Positions 8,984 through 16,530 of a DNA stretch of 64,000 nt are shown here, in pieces (position 1 is the first letter of the stretch; every line of letters begins with the position of its first letter). A program made the position numbers and the translations under genes. Below the pieces are notes generated by a model, which did no database searches, was not told where the DNA came from, and saw nothing but the letters and a program-made list of their open reading frames with translations. Source of the stretch: Cohnella sp. AR92 (GTDB lineage Bacteria > Bacillota > Bacilli > Paenibacillales > Paenibacillaceae); NCBI RefSeq assembly GCF_003990975.1, contig NZ_RZJR01000002.1, forward strand, positions 96,741 through 160,740, written 5' to 3'.

Positions 8984-10327
8984 GTGTGGAAGAAGTCAAA
9001 GCAGCAGAACGACGCATCTACAAGAAGCAATGCAGCATCGGATTCGGGGCGTTCTCCTGCACTGGATAAATTCTTGACGAGCTTGAACGGTTCGGACAAA
9101 GTCGCAAAGCCAAGCCACAGCATTCAAGAACGATACGCGTATTTGAAATTCAACGACAAGTCGATGGCGATCAGCGCAGAGGCGCAAGCCGTTATTGCTC
9201 CGCACATGAAGGAGCTATTCGACAAAGTCTTTTTGGAAACGGAACACGAAGGCTTCAGGGGCTTCTATCAAAATCCCGACGGCAGCTGGCTTGCCGACCG
9301 TTCCGAAATCGAGGGCTATTTATTTACTAACTTCAGCAACAACTTGAGCGATGAAGTCACTGCCATAACGGAGCAAGCCGCACAAATGTACGTTTACACG
9401 AAAGTACAAATCGCTTGGTATACGGCCGTGTGGGATCGGCTTCTTATCGAGGTTCTGCCGATCCTGGCAACCAAGTTCACCGATGCGCAGGTGCTGGCAA
9501 GAGTAACGCAAGAGATCATTCGCTTCATAAGCATTCAACGCCAGCTCGTGCTAGAGAAGTTCAAAGCGGCTCTAGACGCGGATAAAGAGAAAGCTCAAGA
9601 TCAGGTCAAAGAAGAGTTCAAAAACAGCCTCGGCGGAGCCATCGACAGCCTGGCGGCGATGAGCGAAGAAAGCGGCGCCAGCTCGCAGGAGATGCAGGCG
9701 CAGATGGAGCAAATTCGCATCAATGCCGACGAGGGCGCCAAGCTGTCCCAGCAATCGAACATCCTGTCGAACAAAGGCAAGGCCCAGCTCGACGATACGG
9801 TTGTCTCGATGAGAGAAATCTCCGAGAATACCGCTATGGTCGACGAGAGCGTGAACAACCTGCAGCGAACGGCCGGGAACATCATGGCCCTGTCCGCCAC
9901 GATTACCGACATCGCGAACCAGACCAATCTGCTGGCGCTCAACGCATCGATCGAAGCGGCGCGAGCCGGCGAGCAGGGGCGCGGATTCGCCGTTGTCGCG
10001 CAAGAGGTTCGGAAGCTGGCCGAGGAATCGCGCGTTGCCGCCCAGCAGGTATCGGACCTCGCGACGAACACGTCCAATCAATTCCATGAGGTCGCTTCTC
10101 GCGTAAGCAGCATTCAATCTTCGGTGCAGACCTGCAACGAGAGCTTATCGCTCACCGAGGAAGTGTTCGAGAGCATTCTGACGGAAAGCTCCAAGTCGAA
10201 CGAGCAAATCCAACTCATTCAGCAGGAAGTCGCTCAGATGACCATCGTCGTCGAAGAGATCGCCAAGGTCGCAAGCGAGGTGGCGGAGACGGCCGAGCAA
10301 TTGAACGGGGCGGTTAAGACATTCTAA
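8984..10327 (+). CDS. Soluble globin-coupled methyl-accepting chemotaxis transducer (HemAT-like)
   Basis: 447 residues from GTG 8984, which has GGGGGAA 7-10 nt upstream. Translation from ATG 8897 is possible but would begin upstream of the -10 element. Residues ~45-200 form a protoglobin-type sensor like HemAT, ending in the helix [16 protein letters not shown]. The C-terminal ~220 residues are the signalling domain, with hairpin tip [28 protein letters not shown]. No transmembrane segment. The position corresponding to the proximal heme histidine is Y136 ([10 protein letters not shown]; the WY nine residues later aligns with HemAT). Thus it may sense something other than O2. It is monocistronic with its own terminator. 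Confidence 0.9.
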   Translation: MWKKSKQQNDASTRSNAASDSGRSPALDKFLTSLNGSDKVAKPSHSIQERYAYLKFNDKSMAISAEAQAVIAPHMKELFDKVFLETEHEGFRGFYQNPDGSWLADRSEIEGYLFTNFSNNLSDEVTAITEQAAQMYVYTKVQIAWYTAVWDRLLIEVLPILATKFTDAQVLARVTQEIIRFISIQRQLVLEKFKAALDADKEKAQDQVKEEFKNSLGGAIDSLAAMSEESGASSQEMQAQMEQIRINADEGAKLSQQSNILSNKGKAQLDDTVVSMREISENTAMVDESVNNLQRTAGNIMALSATITDIANQTNLLALNASIEAARAGEQGRGFAVVAQEVRKLAEESRVAAQQVSDLATNTSNQFHEVASRVSSIQSSVQTCNESLSLTEEVFESILTESSKSNEQIQLIQQEVAQMTIVVEEIAKVASEVAETAEQLNGAVKTF

Positions 10328-10341
10328 TCGGAAATTAAAGC

Positions 10342-10372
10342 AAACAGCTGCCCGTTGGGCAGCTGTTTTAAT
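10342..10372 (+). terminator. Terminator after the chemotaxis transducer
   Basis: Perfect 12-bp stem AAACAGCTGCCC (10342-10353) / GGGCAGCTGTTT (10357-10368), 3-nt loop, T tract. Confidence 0.9.
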
Positions 10373-10470
10373 TCGCGCAGTTAAAATTATCCCTTGCATT
10401 TAGAGGATATTTGCTGTAACGTAATCCTCCTGCAAAGATCAAAAACTAGCATAAAGAAAGAGGTATTCGA

Positions 10471-10713
10471 ATGAAAGACATCTGCGAGACTCAGTACGGC
10501 GAAGTCATTGTGGTAACGACCCAGAAACCAAACTACACTTGGGAAGTTACCGTAAGTTCGAATGAAATTATTTATTCTCGCTTCTTTTTTGATCAGCATA
10601 GCGCCAACCTTGTTCACAAAAAGGTCAAGGAAGAACTTGGCCGCAACAAAACGGTAGCGGTTGAAGAAGAGTTGCGAGAAATTATGAAACGCAGCATTGG
10701 AATCAATTATTAA
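10471..10713 (+). CDS. Small hypothetical protein (80 aa)
   Basis: Starts with ATG after AAAGAGGT (8-nt spacing) and ends just before a terminator hairpin. The product (MKDICETQYGEVIVVTTQKP...) has a beta-rich first half and a charged helical end (KVKEELGRNKTVAVEEELREIMKR). No membrane segment and no family recognised. The gene is AT-richer than genes to its left and marks the beginning of the accessory region. Confidence 0.65.
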   Translation: MKDICETQYGEVIVVTTQKPNYTWEVTVSSNEIIYSRFFFDQHSANLVHKKVKEELGRNKTVAVEEELREIMKRSIGINY

Positions 10714-10721
10714 GTCAGCGG

Positions 10722-10766
10722 ACGGAAAGGGACTTGCACTAAGTTGCAGGTTGCCTTTCCGTTTTT
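10722..10766 (+). terminator. Terminator after the 80-aa gene
   Basis: CGGAAAGG (10723-10730) pairs with CCTTTCCG (10754-10761), with an inner CTTGCA/TGCAGG pair and a following T run. Confidence 0.8.
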
Positions 10767-11039
10767 GCCTTAACACATCTGATTTTCGAGGTAAAATCTC
10801 CGGAAGAATGACTAGATCGCTGACAATTGCGGTTAGAGGCAAGCATACTCGTTTCCCGTTATAGCGCCAGATAATATGTCCTCAGACAAACACCCCGCCG
10901 CACAGCCCATTAGCAGCTCTGTTCCCCTGCCTTGCCTTGCGACACAGCCGAATAATAAGAAATAAAAGAAAGGCCGCCGCCCCAACAGTAGGACGACGGC
11001 CGATCTCAAACCTCACAAATTGGTGTCGCAAAAAATTTA
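10767..11039. other. Intergenic stretch without a supported gene
   Basis: No open frame with a ribosome site is visible. The right end holds the terminator of the minus-strand secreted-protein gene at 10961-11001. Confidence 0.6.
10961..11001 (-). terminator. Terminator of the secreted-protein gene
   Basis: Read on the minus strand, GGCCGTCGTC pairs with GGCGGCGGCC (two G-U pairs), followed by TTTCTTTTATTT. Confidence 0.75.
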
Positions 11040-11492
11040 TTAGTTGAAAATGAACGTGTATGATTTGCTAGAGCTGAAATCACTTGCCGAATGGCCATGA
11101 ACACGGAAATATAAGAGGTCATTCGGTCCAACACCCCAACCAATGTTGGAGCTACCCTCAATTCCTCCAGCACCGGCCTGATTGTAAGAATCCTTGTCTA
11201 CAGTTCCATCCTTGTGGACCCAAAGCACGTCAATATCAAGATTAACCCCTGATGGGCAAACAAGTACAGGGTAAACAACAACACTCCCGCTGGCATTGGG
11301 ATTGGCAACAACAAACCAATCACTGTCTGTGGAGGAGTCAATATACCCCGTGTAGACATTACCGGGTAACGAATTCTTTGCAGTAGCCGGACCATCATAT
11401 ACTCCAGTAGTAGCGAATGCCGATTGGGCACCGGCTAACATCATTACACTCAAGCAAACAAGCATCATAGTTCTAAACTTTTTCACTATCAC
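11040..11492 (-). CDS. Secreted protein with pre-peptidase-C-like beta domain
   Basis: 150 residues with a clear signal peptide (MIVKKFRTMMLVCLSVMMLA, cleavage near AQSAFA). The mature part resembles a bacterial PPC-type beta-sandwich: a short strand, then TGYIDSSTDSDWFVV, where D-S-D-W-F is the hallmark of such modules, and a C-terminal ...LLYFRVHGHSASDFSSSKSYTF. PPC domains are usually C-terminal extensions of secreted peptidases; here it stands alone. Ribosome site GGAGGTG. The binding partner is unknown. Confidence 0.72.
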   Translation of the reverse strand: MIVKKFRTMMLVCLSVMMLAGAQSAFATTGVYDGPATAKNSLPGNVYTGYIDSSTDSDWFVVANPNASGSVVVYPVLVCPSGVNLDIDVLWVHKDGTVDKDSYNQAGAGGIEGSSNIGWGVGPNDLLYFRVHGHSASDFSSSKSYTFIFN

Positions 11493-11909
11493 ACCTCCAC
11501 TAGATTTTGTTAATCCGGCCGGATTTAAATATAATTTAGCATTAATTGGGATCTATAAGATACTTATTTTTGTATTATTTAGGGAATTTTTAGGAATATT
11601 AATACTCACAGTCTAAGCTGCGGATAACAGCGAGAATGGAAAAGGCGACTGCCGAACCTCCTTGGAGATTGTCAGTCGCCCTCTTGCAGCTATTACCAAA
11701 TTATTACTAATGTGGTCTCACATCCCGCACCCTTTCCCCTCAGACAGCTCTAGCGAGGCTGATTCGAGCGGTAATAGCAAAGTAATATCACATAAGAAAC
11801 TCTTTAAGCCGCTCTTAAATAGTCGGTTTTTCTTTTTAAGGAAGGATATAGGATTATTTCGTCGAATAAAGGGTCTTTATACCCATAAATTATACGAGGA
11901 GGATGTAAG
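11493..11909. other. Intergenic region with an inverted repeat
   Basis: About 420 bp without a convincing gene. GGCGACTG (11643-11650) and CAGTCGCC (11674-11681) form an 8-bp stem with a 23-nt loop, followed by CTCTT on the plus strand and TTTT on the minus strand. It may be an orphan terminator left from a lost gene. A short open frame at 11662-11970 has no ribosome site and overlaps the next gene. Confidence 0.45.
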
Positions 11910-12536
11910 GTGGAGATCGAAGCTGTACCCGCTCAGGAGTCCTTGCCGATCGTCAAACAGAAGGCGTTAATACAACAGCCGCTATTTATTATCACGCTTC
12001 TCCTAGCAATTGTCTCTGTGGCTGGCGTTGGGTTCTTATATCAAAAGAATGGGGATTTGAAAAAGCAATCAGACGCTCAACTGGCCTCATTAGATGACTT
12101 GTCTAAGAAAATCGAAGCCTACAGGGCTGACTCAAGCAAACTTTCCAATCTTCAAGAGAAATCAGATGCTCTTTCTAAGGTGGCGTTTCTTGTCTCAGAA
12201 CAGCACGATATCGAGGGAGCGGTTGTTACTGACGACTTTACTGTCGATAAAGTTTACCTTGGTGTGCAGGATAGTGGGGAATTGAACATCACCATCGACA
12301 TAAACACGCAACCGCAGATGGCGCTCCATTATACGGGCCAAGGTGCTTTTGACCTAAGTGACCGCGAACTACGTGCGAAAAGTCTTGCTATCATCAACGA
12401 GGTCAAGGACAGATATACATCAAATGCGACTGACCAAATGCCAAAGTGGGATGACTCCTCCGTTTACCTAACAATTAAAAATTACGCGATAGGAGATTCA
12501 ACTTCCGGCGAGTTCAAACTTGTTGGCGAAAAGTAA
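11910..12536 (+). CDS. Single-pass membrane protein of unknown function (208 aa)
   Basis: Starts with GTG at 11910, 7 nt after a strong GAGGAGG; an out-of-frame ATG lies in between. One membrane segment (residues ~25-45, LFIITLLLAIVSVAGVGFLY) is followed by a coiled-coil-like stretch (KSDAQLASLDDLSKKIEAYRA and on) and a globular extracytoplasmic domain rich in beta strands (VDKVYLGVQDSGELNITIDI). No family recognised. Its end overlaps the convergent SOS-type gene by 39 bp. Confidence 0.72.
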   Translation: MEIEAVPAQESLPIVKQKALIQQPLFIITLLLAIVSVAGVGFLYQKNGDLKKQSDAQLASLDDLSKKIEAYRADSSKLSNLQEKSDALSKVAFLVSEQHDIEGAVVTDDFTVDKVYLGVQDSGELNITIDINTQPQMALHYTGQGAFDLSDRELRAKSLAIINEVKDRYTSNATDQMPKWDDSSVYLTIKNYAIGDSTSGEFKLVGEK

Positions 12537-12734
12537 ACAAAACAAAAAAACGCCCACCGACGGAGGCTCCCCTAAGAGTTCCGCCAGTGGGCGGAAAGCC
12601 TGCTTATCGCAATAAAAGTCGCGGGCGCTGCCGTCCCTTACGGAATGAACCGTAACGATGCGCTGCGACAGTTCACCTTTGCCGTTTTGGTAAATAACTT
12701 CTACACGACGTCCGATAAACTTCTCGATGGTCAT
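12498..12734 (-). CDS. Small WYL-like protein under apparent LexA/DinR control; 3' end looks altered
   Basis: 78 codons from ATG 12734. The first ~50 residues (FIGRRVEVIYQNGKGELSQR, then IVTVHSVRDG...YCDKQAF) resemble short WYL/SH3-like proteins of about 60 residues common in Paenibacillus. The remaining ~28 codons run through a strong minus-strand terminator hairpin (12552-12593) and into the convergent gene, so the authentic 3' end has probably been lost and the present tail is accidental. Two DinR-type operators sit directly upstream, implying DNA-damage induction. The family link is inferred. The product may be non-functional. Confidence 0.55.
   Translation of the reverse strand: MTIEKFIGRRVEVIYQNGKGELSQRIVTVHSVRDGSARDFYCDKQAFRPLAELLGEPPSVGVFLFCLLFANKFELAGS
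12541..12593 (-). terminator. Terminator reading on the minus strand, inside the WYL-like frame
   Basis: On the minus strand CGCCCAC and GTGGGCG arms (with inner CGGA/TCCG pairs) are followed by TTTTTTTGTTTTG. It may also act for the convergent plus-strand gene ending at 12536. Confidence 0.75.
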
Positions 12735-12750
12735 ATCTGCCTATTCCAAT

Positions 12751-12792
12751 AAGAACGTTCGTTCTTGCAGTATATGCGAACACAAGTTCTCG
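12751..12792. promoter_or_regulatory. Two LexA/DinR (SOS) operator sites
   Basis: Site 1 (12751-12766) is AAGAACGTTCGTTCTT and site 2 (12777-12792) is CGAACACAAGTTCTCG. Both have the GAAC-N4-GTTC core of the Gram-positive SOS box (consensus CGAACrnryGTTYG), and site 1 is a full palindrome. They lie 17-58 bp upstream of the minus-strand WYL-like start and immediately upstream of the divergent stalk-protein promoter, so either or both genes could be SOS-regulated. Confidence 0.75.
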
Positions 12793-12800
12793 TTAATAAA

Positions 12801-12890
12801 AGTTTCCACAATTCCCCATTATGTTGTAAAATAATGTCGACCATGTAATAGCAAATACCCCAGCCGATGGGGAATATTTAGGAGTCTCTT
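12801..12890 (+). promoter_or_regulatory. Leader copy A: promoter plus 5'-UTR hairpin
   Basis: 84 bp (12801-12884) align without gaps to 14336-14419 with 12 differences (86% identity). The segment holds a likely -10 (GTAAAATAAT, ~12826-12835) and a conserved hairpin CCCCAGCCGATGGGG (12858-12872), just before the AGGAG ribosome site. The -35 is unclear (TTTCCA at 12803, spacing 18). The conserved hairpin 10 nt before the ribosome site suggests post-transcriptional control. Confidence 0.6.
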
Positions 12891-13649
12891 ATGAAAAAAA
12901 AAGTGTTGATTATGCTCGTTATTGGATCGCTCATGTTGCTATCCGCTGGGATCGGGGCTTATGCCGCATCGAAAATGACCCTAATTGTTAATGGTAAGGT
13001 TGCAAGCGCAGAACCAAAGGTCATAAATGGCACTACATACGTTCCTCTTAGAGCAGCGGCAGAATTGTTAAATGCAACTGTAGGGTACGACAAAGGGACA
13101 AACACTGTAACAATTACGTCTAAAGCTGATACTTCTAGAAATAACTCTACCGCAGGTGGACCTAATCAGCCGTCTCAATCAGCCAGTCAACTTGGCTTCT
13201 CTAGGAAGAATCCGGCGCCGATCGGCACGACTCTTTCTTTTGATCAAAGCGGAATCCTTGAAAAGTATTCAGGGGAAATGACGCTTGAAGAAGTAATTAG
13301 AGGTCAAGAAGCGAACGATCTTGTTGCTGATGCTAATATGTTCAATGATGAACCAGATGCTGGTTACGAATATTTGCTGGCTAAAATTCATGTAAAGATA
13401 ACTAAAAATAATAAATCGGATGCAGCCGTAGACATCAATACAGCGCAATTTACTTTAGTTTCTTCGGATGGCAAAGATTATTCCAGAGGTCTAGTTGTTC
13501 CACCAGATCCCGATCTGAATGCAAATCTTTACGAAGGTGCATCTGCGAGCGGTTGGGTAGCGTTCCAAGTTAAAACCACAGATGCAAGTCCTCTAATCAC
13601 TTTCGGTAGAAAGTATGATGGAACTGGCGGACTTTGGTTCAAACCATAG
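12891..13649 (+). CDS. Secreted copper-amine-oxidase-N stalk-domain protein with DUF4352-like domain
   Basis: 252 residues with a signal peptide (KKVLIMLVIGSLMLLSAGIG, cleavage near AYAA). Residues ~28-80 match the copper-amine-oxidase N-terminal stalk domain (LIVNGKVASAE...VINGTTYVPLRAAAELL...VGYDKGTNTVTI). A Ser/Asn-rich linker leads to an immunoglobulin-like domain (~120-252) of DUF4352 type (YEYLLAKIHVKITKNNKSDA). Likely extracytoplasmic binding or structural role; no catalytic motif. Ribosome site AGGAG. Shares its leader and terminator type with the nuclease-like gene at 14426. Confidence 0.82.
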   Translation: MKKKVLIMLVIGSLMLLSAGIGAYAASKMTLIVNGKVASAEPKVINGTTYVPLRAAAELLNATVGYDKGTNTVTITSKADTSRNNSTAGGPNQPSQSASQLGFSRKNPAPIGTTLSFDQSGILEKYSGEMTLEEVIRGQEANDLVADANMFNDEPDAGYEYLLAKIHVKITKNNKSDAAVDINTAQFTLVSSDGKDYSRGLVVPPDPDLNANLYEGASASGWVAFQVKTTDASPLITFGRKYDGTGGLWFKP

Positions 13650-13666
13650 AGAGTTGATAAAACAAA

Positions 13667-13696
13667 AAGAGCAGTGAGGTTATCCCTCCTGCTCTT
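13667..13696. terminator. Bidirectional terminator, copy 1 of a shared hairpin
   Basis: AAGAGCAG (13667-13674) / CTGCTCTT (13689-13696) with inner GAGG/CCTC pairing. The plus side is followed by CTTCTTTAT. It overlaps the end of the XRE gene and is closely similar to the terminator at 15504-15543. Confidence 0.8.
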
Positions 13697-13898
13697 CTTC
13701 TTTATATTCGATTAATTCCGATGCATCCGTTATCCCGAGCTCTTTCGCTATCTTATTAAGGTTCTCCACCGACCATGCTTTCGACTTATTCTTCATCATA
13801 TCGTCGATCGTGTTCCAGCGAATGCCGGTGGCCTCGCTTAACTGCCGGGCATTCAAGCCCTTGGTCCCCATTACCGCGCACAACTTTAATCTAATCAT
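13680..13898 (-). CDS. Small XRE/Cro-type transcriptional regulator
   Basis: 72 residues from ATG 13898 (GAGGTG ribosome site, 6-nt spacing); a GTG at 13907 is less well placed. Most of the protein is a Cro/C1-type helix-turn-helix (GLNARQLSEATGIRWNTIDD, then MMKNKSKAWSVENLNKIAKELG), similar to YozG-like regulators. It is divergent from the hydrophobic peptide at 14034 with a ~135-bp shared promoter region, a typical regulator/target layout of small mobile elements. Confidence 0.85.
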   Translation of the reverse strand: MIRLKLCAVMGTKGLNARQLSEATGIRWNTIDDMMKNKSKAWSVENLNKIAKELGITDASELIEYKEEEQEG

Positions 13899-14033
13899 CC
13901 GAATCACCTCACCCTAAGTTTACGTGATACCTACAATCGATTCAACTATCTTCGTTGAAATTTAACGGTAATCGTTGTTTAATTATAAGTGTATGGGTGA
14001 CGAGTTAAGATCTTCCGGAAAGGAGAACAGCGC

Positions 14034-14174
14034 ATGAAGGAGTGGGTTGGGCTCCCAACGGCAATCATCCAACTTATAACAGCGGCCTTACTTTTGGGCC
14101 AAAGCCGACTTTTCCTTGCTCGGGAACCTTTAGACTGGTCTCAGGTAGGATGCACAACTCTAGATACAGCTTGA
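14034..14174 (+). CDS. Putative short hydrophobic peptide (46 aa)
   Basis: ATG 14034 follows an excellent ribosome site (AAAGGAG, 7-nt spacing). The product starts MKEWVGLPTAIIQLITAALL, a single amphipathic/membrane-like helix, then a polar tail ending in TTLDTA. It lies divergently opposite an XRE regulator. Holin-like, toxin-like or signalling peptides have this look, but nothing more specific can be said. Could be a decayed remnant. Confidence 0.4.
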   Translation: MKEWVGLPTAIIQLITAALLLGQSRLFLAREPLDWSQVGCTTLDTA

Positions 14175-14335
14175 GAAATCGCTTAAGAGATCACTTGATC
14201 AATTCCAGTTGTAGCCTCTCCCATCCCGAGCGTCCCAAATTCCGCCCCCTATTTCTGATATTTCAGCCGATTATCCATATTAGTGTTTTATGCAACGCTA
14301 CTAATATCGCATAAAAAATCTAAATCCTTTATATT

Positions 14336-14425
14336 AGTTTCCACAATTACCCATTGTGGTGTAAAATAATGTCGATCACGTGAGAGCAAACTCCCCAGCC
14401 GATGGGAACTACTTAGGAGAGAACT
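14336..14425 (+). promoter_or_regulatory. Leader copy B: promoter plus 5'-UTR hairpin
   Basis: Matches leader copy A at 72 of 84 positions without gaps. The blocks GTAAAATAATGTCGA (-10 region), GAGCAAA and CCCCAGCCGATGGG are conserved, and AGGAG follows at the same distance. The hairpin CCCAGCCGATGGG is retained although the flanking bases changed. Confidence 0.6.
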
Positions 14426-15490
14426 ATGGAAAATTTCATTGATCAAATTAAATCACTGTCTCGCCGTGTTCAGAAGATGAAAGATAATATCCATACGGAG
14501 GAAGCAACTAAGACGTCAGTTATTATGCCTTTTTTCCAGTTACTCGGCTATGACATTTTTAACCCAGAGGAATTCGTTCCTGAATTTGTAGCTGATGTAG
14601 GCATAAAAAAAGGGGAAAAAGTGGATTACGCAATTCTTCAAAATAATAAACCCGTAATTCTTATCGAAGCGAAATCGATCCAAGAAGAACTTTCGAAACA
14701 CGATTCTCAGTTATTCCGATATTTTGGTACGACTGTAGCAAAATTCGCAATCTTGACGAATGGCATTATTTATCGATTCTACACCGACCTTGATGAACAA
14801 AACAAAATGGATGCAACACCTTTTTTCGAATTTAATTTGTTTGATGTTAAGGACCATCAATTGGTTGAATTGAATAAGTTTCAAAAAGACCAATTTAATG
14901 TTGAAAGTATTAATTCAGCGGCAGCTGAACTTAAATATACAAATATGATTAAATCGTTTCTAAAAAAACAATGGGATGTTCCTTCCGATGAATTCGTATC
15001 CTTTATCCTCTCGGATGTTTACCCTGGGAAGAAAACCAAACAAGTTATTGAAAAGTTCAATGGGATTGTAAAAAAGTCGTTGAAAGAGTTTGTTAATGAC
15101 CTATTAAACGATAAGTTGCAGTCAGCCTTAGCAAAAACAAACGATGAACCTGTAGCTGCACATGTAGAAGTGGCCTCAGCATCTGAAATAGCAACAGATC
15201 AACCAGAGGTCATCACAACGCCTGAAGAGATTGAAGGCTACATAACAATTAAAGTGTTATTGAAAGATGTCATCGCTCCAGAACGTATACAATATCGCGA
15301 TAATCTTAGTTACTTCAATATTTTAATAGACAATAGCATCCGAAAGTGGGTTTGCAGACTACATTTGAACTCAGCGAACTGGTCAGCCACATTCAACGAT
15401 GAGGCATCAACAACAGTAAAGATTTCATCAATTTCTGATCTCATCGACCATAAAGAAAAAATTATCGAAGTCGCAAAGAAGTTTGAATAA
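14426..15490 (+). CDS. Stand-alone HsdR-N-type PD-(D/E)XK nuclease-like protein
   Basis: 354 residues. The N-terminal ~160 resemble the type I restriction enzyme R-subunit N-terminal domain (HSDR_N): KTSVIMPFFQLLGYD, then GEKVDYAIL..NKPVILIEAKSI, where D..EAK (about residues 72-90) forms the PD-(D/E)XK site. The C-terminal ~180 residues are unrelated to helicases and of unknown role. No hsdM or hsdS lies nearby, so this is not a type I restriction system. AT-rich composition suggests transfer. Candidate defence or phage-related nuclease. Confidence 0.82.
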   Translation: MENFIDQIKSLSRRVQKMKDNIHTEEATKTSVIMPFFQLLGYDIFNPEEFVPEFVADVGIKKGEKVDYAILQNNKPVILIEAKSIQEELSKHDSQLFRYFGTTVAKFAILTNGIIYRFYTDLDEQNKMDATPFFEFNLFDVKDHQLVELNKFQKDQFNVESINSAAAELKYTNMIKSFLKKQWDVPSDEFVSFILSDVYPGKKTKQVIEKFNGIVKKSLKEFVNDLLNDKLQSALAKTNDEPVAAHVEVASASEIATDQPEVITTPEEIEGYITIKVLLKDVIAPERIQYRDNLSYFNILIDNSIRKWVCRLHLNSANWSATFNDEASTTVKISSISDLIDHKEKIIEVAKKFE

Positions 15491-15503
15491 TTATTGTTCC
15501 TTA

Positions 15504-15543
15504 AAATAAAGAGCAGTGAGATCATTCCTCCTGCTCTTTATTT
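15504..15543 (+). terminator. Terminator, copy 2 of the shared hairpin
   Basis: Perfect 13-bp arms AAATAAAGAGCAG (15504-15516) and CTGCTCTTTATTT (15531-15543). The core GAGCAGTGAG...CCTCCTGCTC is the same as in the 13667-13696 terminator. Confidence 0.9.
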
Positions 15544-15606
15544 GTGTATTATTGTTAAATGTTGTTTTAGAGCAAATAATAAACTTGAAACAACATTTCA
15601 CTCATC

Positions 15607-16188
15607 TCACCTCTGTTTGTTCTTAACGTTCCACTTCCTCCATTTCCCAAATTTTCCCTTAAGTACTCCACCGTGCCAGTACTCCACTTTAAACTGATCC
15701 GCTTCCTTCTTCGCAGGACCTGTCAAATCTGAAGTTGTAATCAGCAAAGTCAACATGCAATTGTGATTCCGCTTGGCTGCCACGAGCTCCCGAACAGTCT
15801 GGACGGGGACCAAGTTATGGTCAGCGTAGCATTTTGCCTGCACTGCCGTTCGCTCGCCACGTTTGTCAACAATCACAAGATCCACTCCACCGTCATTCCC
15901 GCCAATTCCAACTTCATGAACGACGTAACCCTGATCCCGGAAGTACAGGGCCAGCAAACGCTCAAACTCAGCTCCATTCAGATCATCCAGTGGCCTAGAT
16001 ATAATGACCTCGTCTGGTCTGCATGTTTTCGAACTTCTACTAGTTTTCTGCTCCGATGTTCTAGCTTTCTGCTTAGTTGCATTTGTTGGACGCCGTGTTC
16101 TACTCCTTCTCTTCTTCTGCGGCTGTAGTAAGCCTGCAATAACACCAAGTGCTACAATTGCAATAAAAAACAAAATAATTCCCTTCAT
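15607..16188 (-). CDS. Membrane-anchored Mrr-type restriction endonuclease-like protein
   Basis: 193 residues from ATG 16188 (GAGGGTG ribosome site). An N-terminal membrane helix (GIILFFIAIVALGVIAGLL) and a very basic linker precede a Mrr_cat domain (~75-180): LNGAEFERLLALYFRDQGY, GGVDLVIVDKRG...AVQAKCY, giving the D..QxK nuclease site. Mrr-like domains cleave (often modified) DNA. Membrane-anchored versions are common in Gram-positives and their role is unclear; defence against incoming DNA at the envelope is a hypothesis. It is convergent with the HsdR-N-like gene. Confidence 0.85.
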   Translation of the reverse strand: MKGIILFFIAIVALGVIAGLLQPQKKRRSRTRRPTNATKQKARTSEQKTSRSSKTCRPDEVIISRPLDDLNGAEFERLLALYFRDQGYVVHEVGIGGNDGGVDLVIVDKRGERTAVQAKCYADHNLVPVQTVRELVAAKRNHNCMLTLLITTSDLTGPAKKEADQFKVEYWHGGVLKGKFGKWRKWNVKNKQR

Positions 16189-16530
16189 ACACACCCTCAC
16201 CCTAGCTGTTGTCTTTTCATCTTAAAACATTTGGGTAAATTTTCCTACAAAAAAATTTGTGATAGTTCTCTAACGACATTGAAGGACACCGAAAGGTGCC
16301 CTTAAGTAATGGGATATTCTCATTTGCCGTACTCTTAATCCTGTACTTGTTCATCAATTACTACACCAGCCTCTTGAAGAGGCTTGAGCAACGGAAAAAA
16401 TGCTGGAATAGATGGCAGGCAAGTGCTAACAGAGCAAAAATGCCTCAACCCATATAAAAGTAAAGGGACAAAAAAAACAGGAGGGTGCAGCCCTTCCAGC
16501 CCAAAGAAACGTGACAAATCCGCACAGTAA
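16189..16530. other. Intergenic region with one hairpin
   Basis: About 340 bp without a supported gene. AAGGACACC-GAAA-GGTGCCCTT (16282-16303) forms a hairpin with a GAAA loop and one mismatch, not followed by a T run. A minus-strand frame at 16335-16517 has no ribosome site. Confidence 0.4.

Noticed and set aside
10387..10842. 151-codon minus-strand frame over the 80-aa gene
   Set aside because: No ribosome site; the plus-strand frame has a good one and is bounded by terminators.
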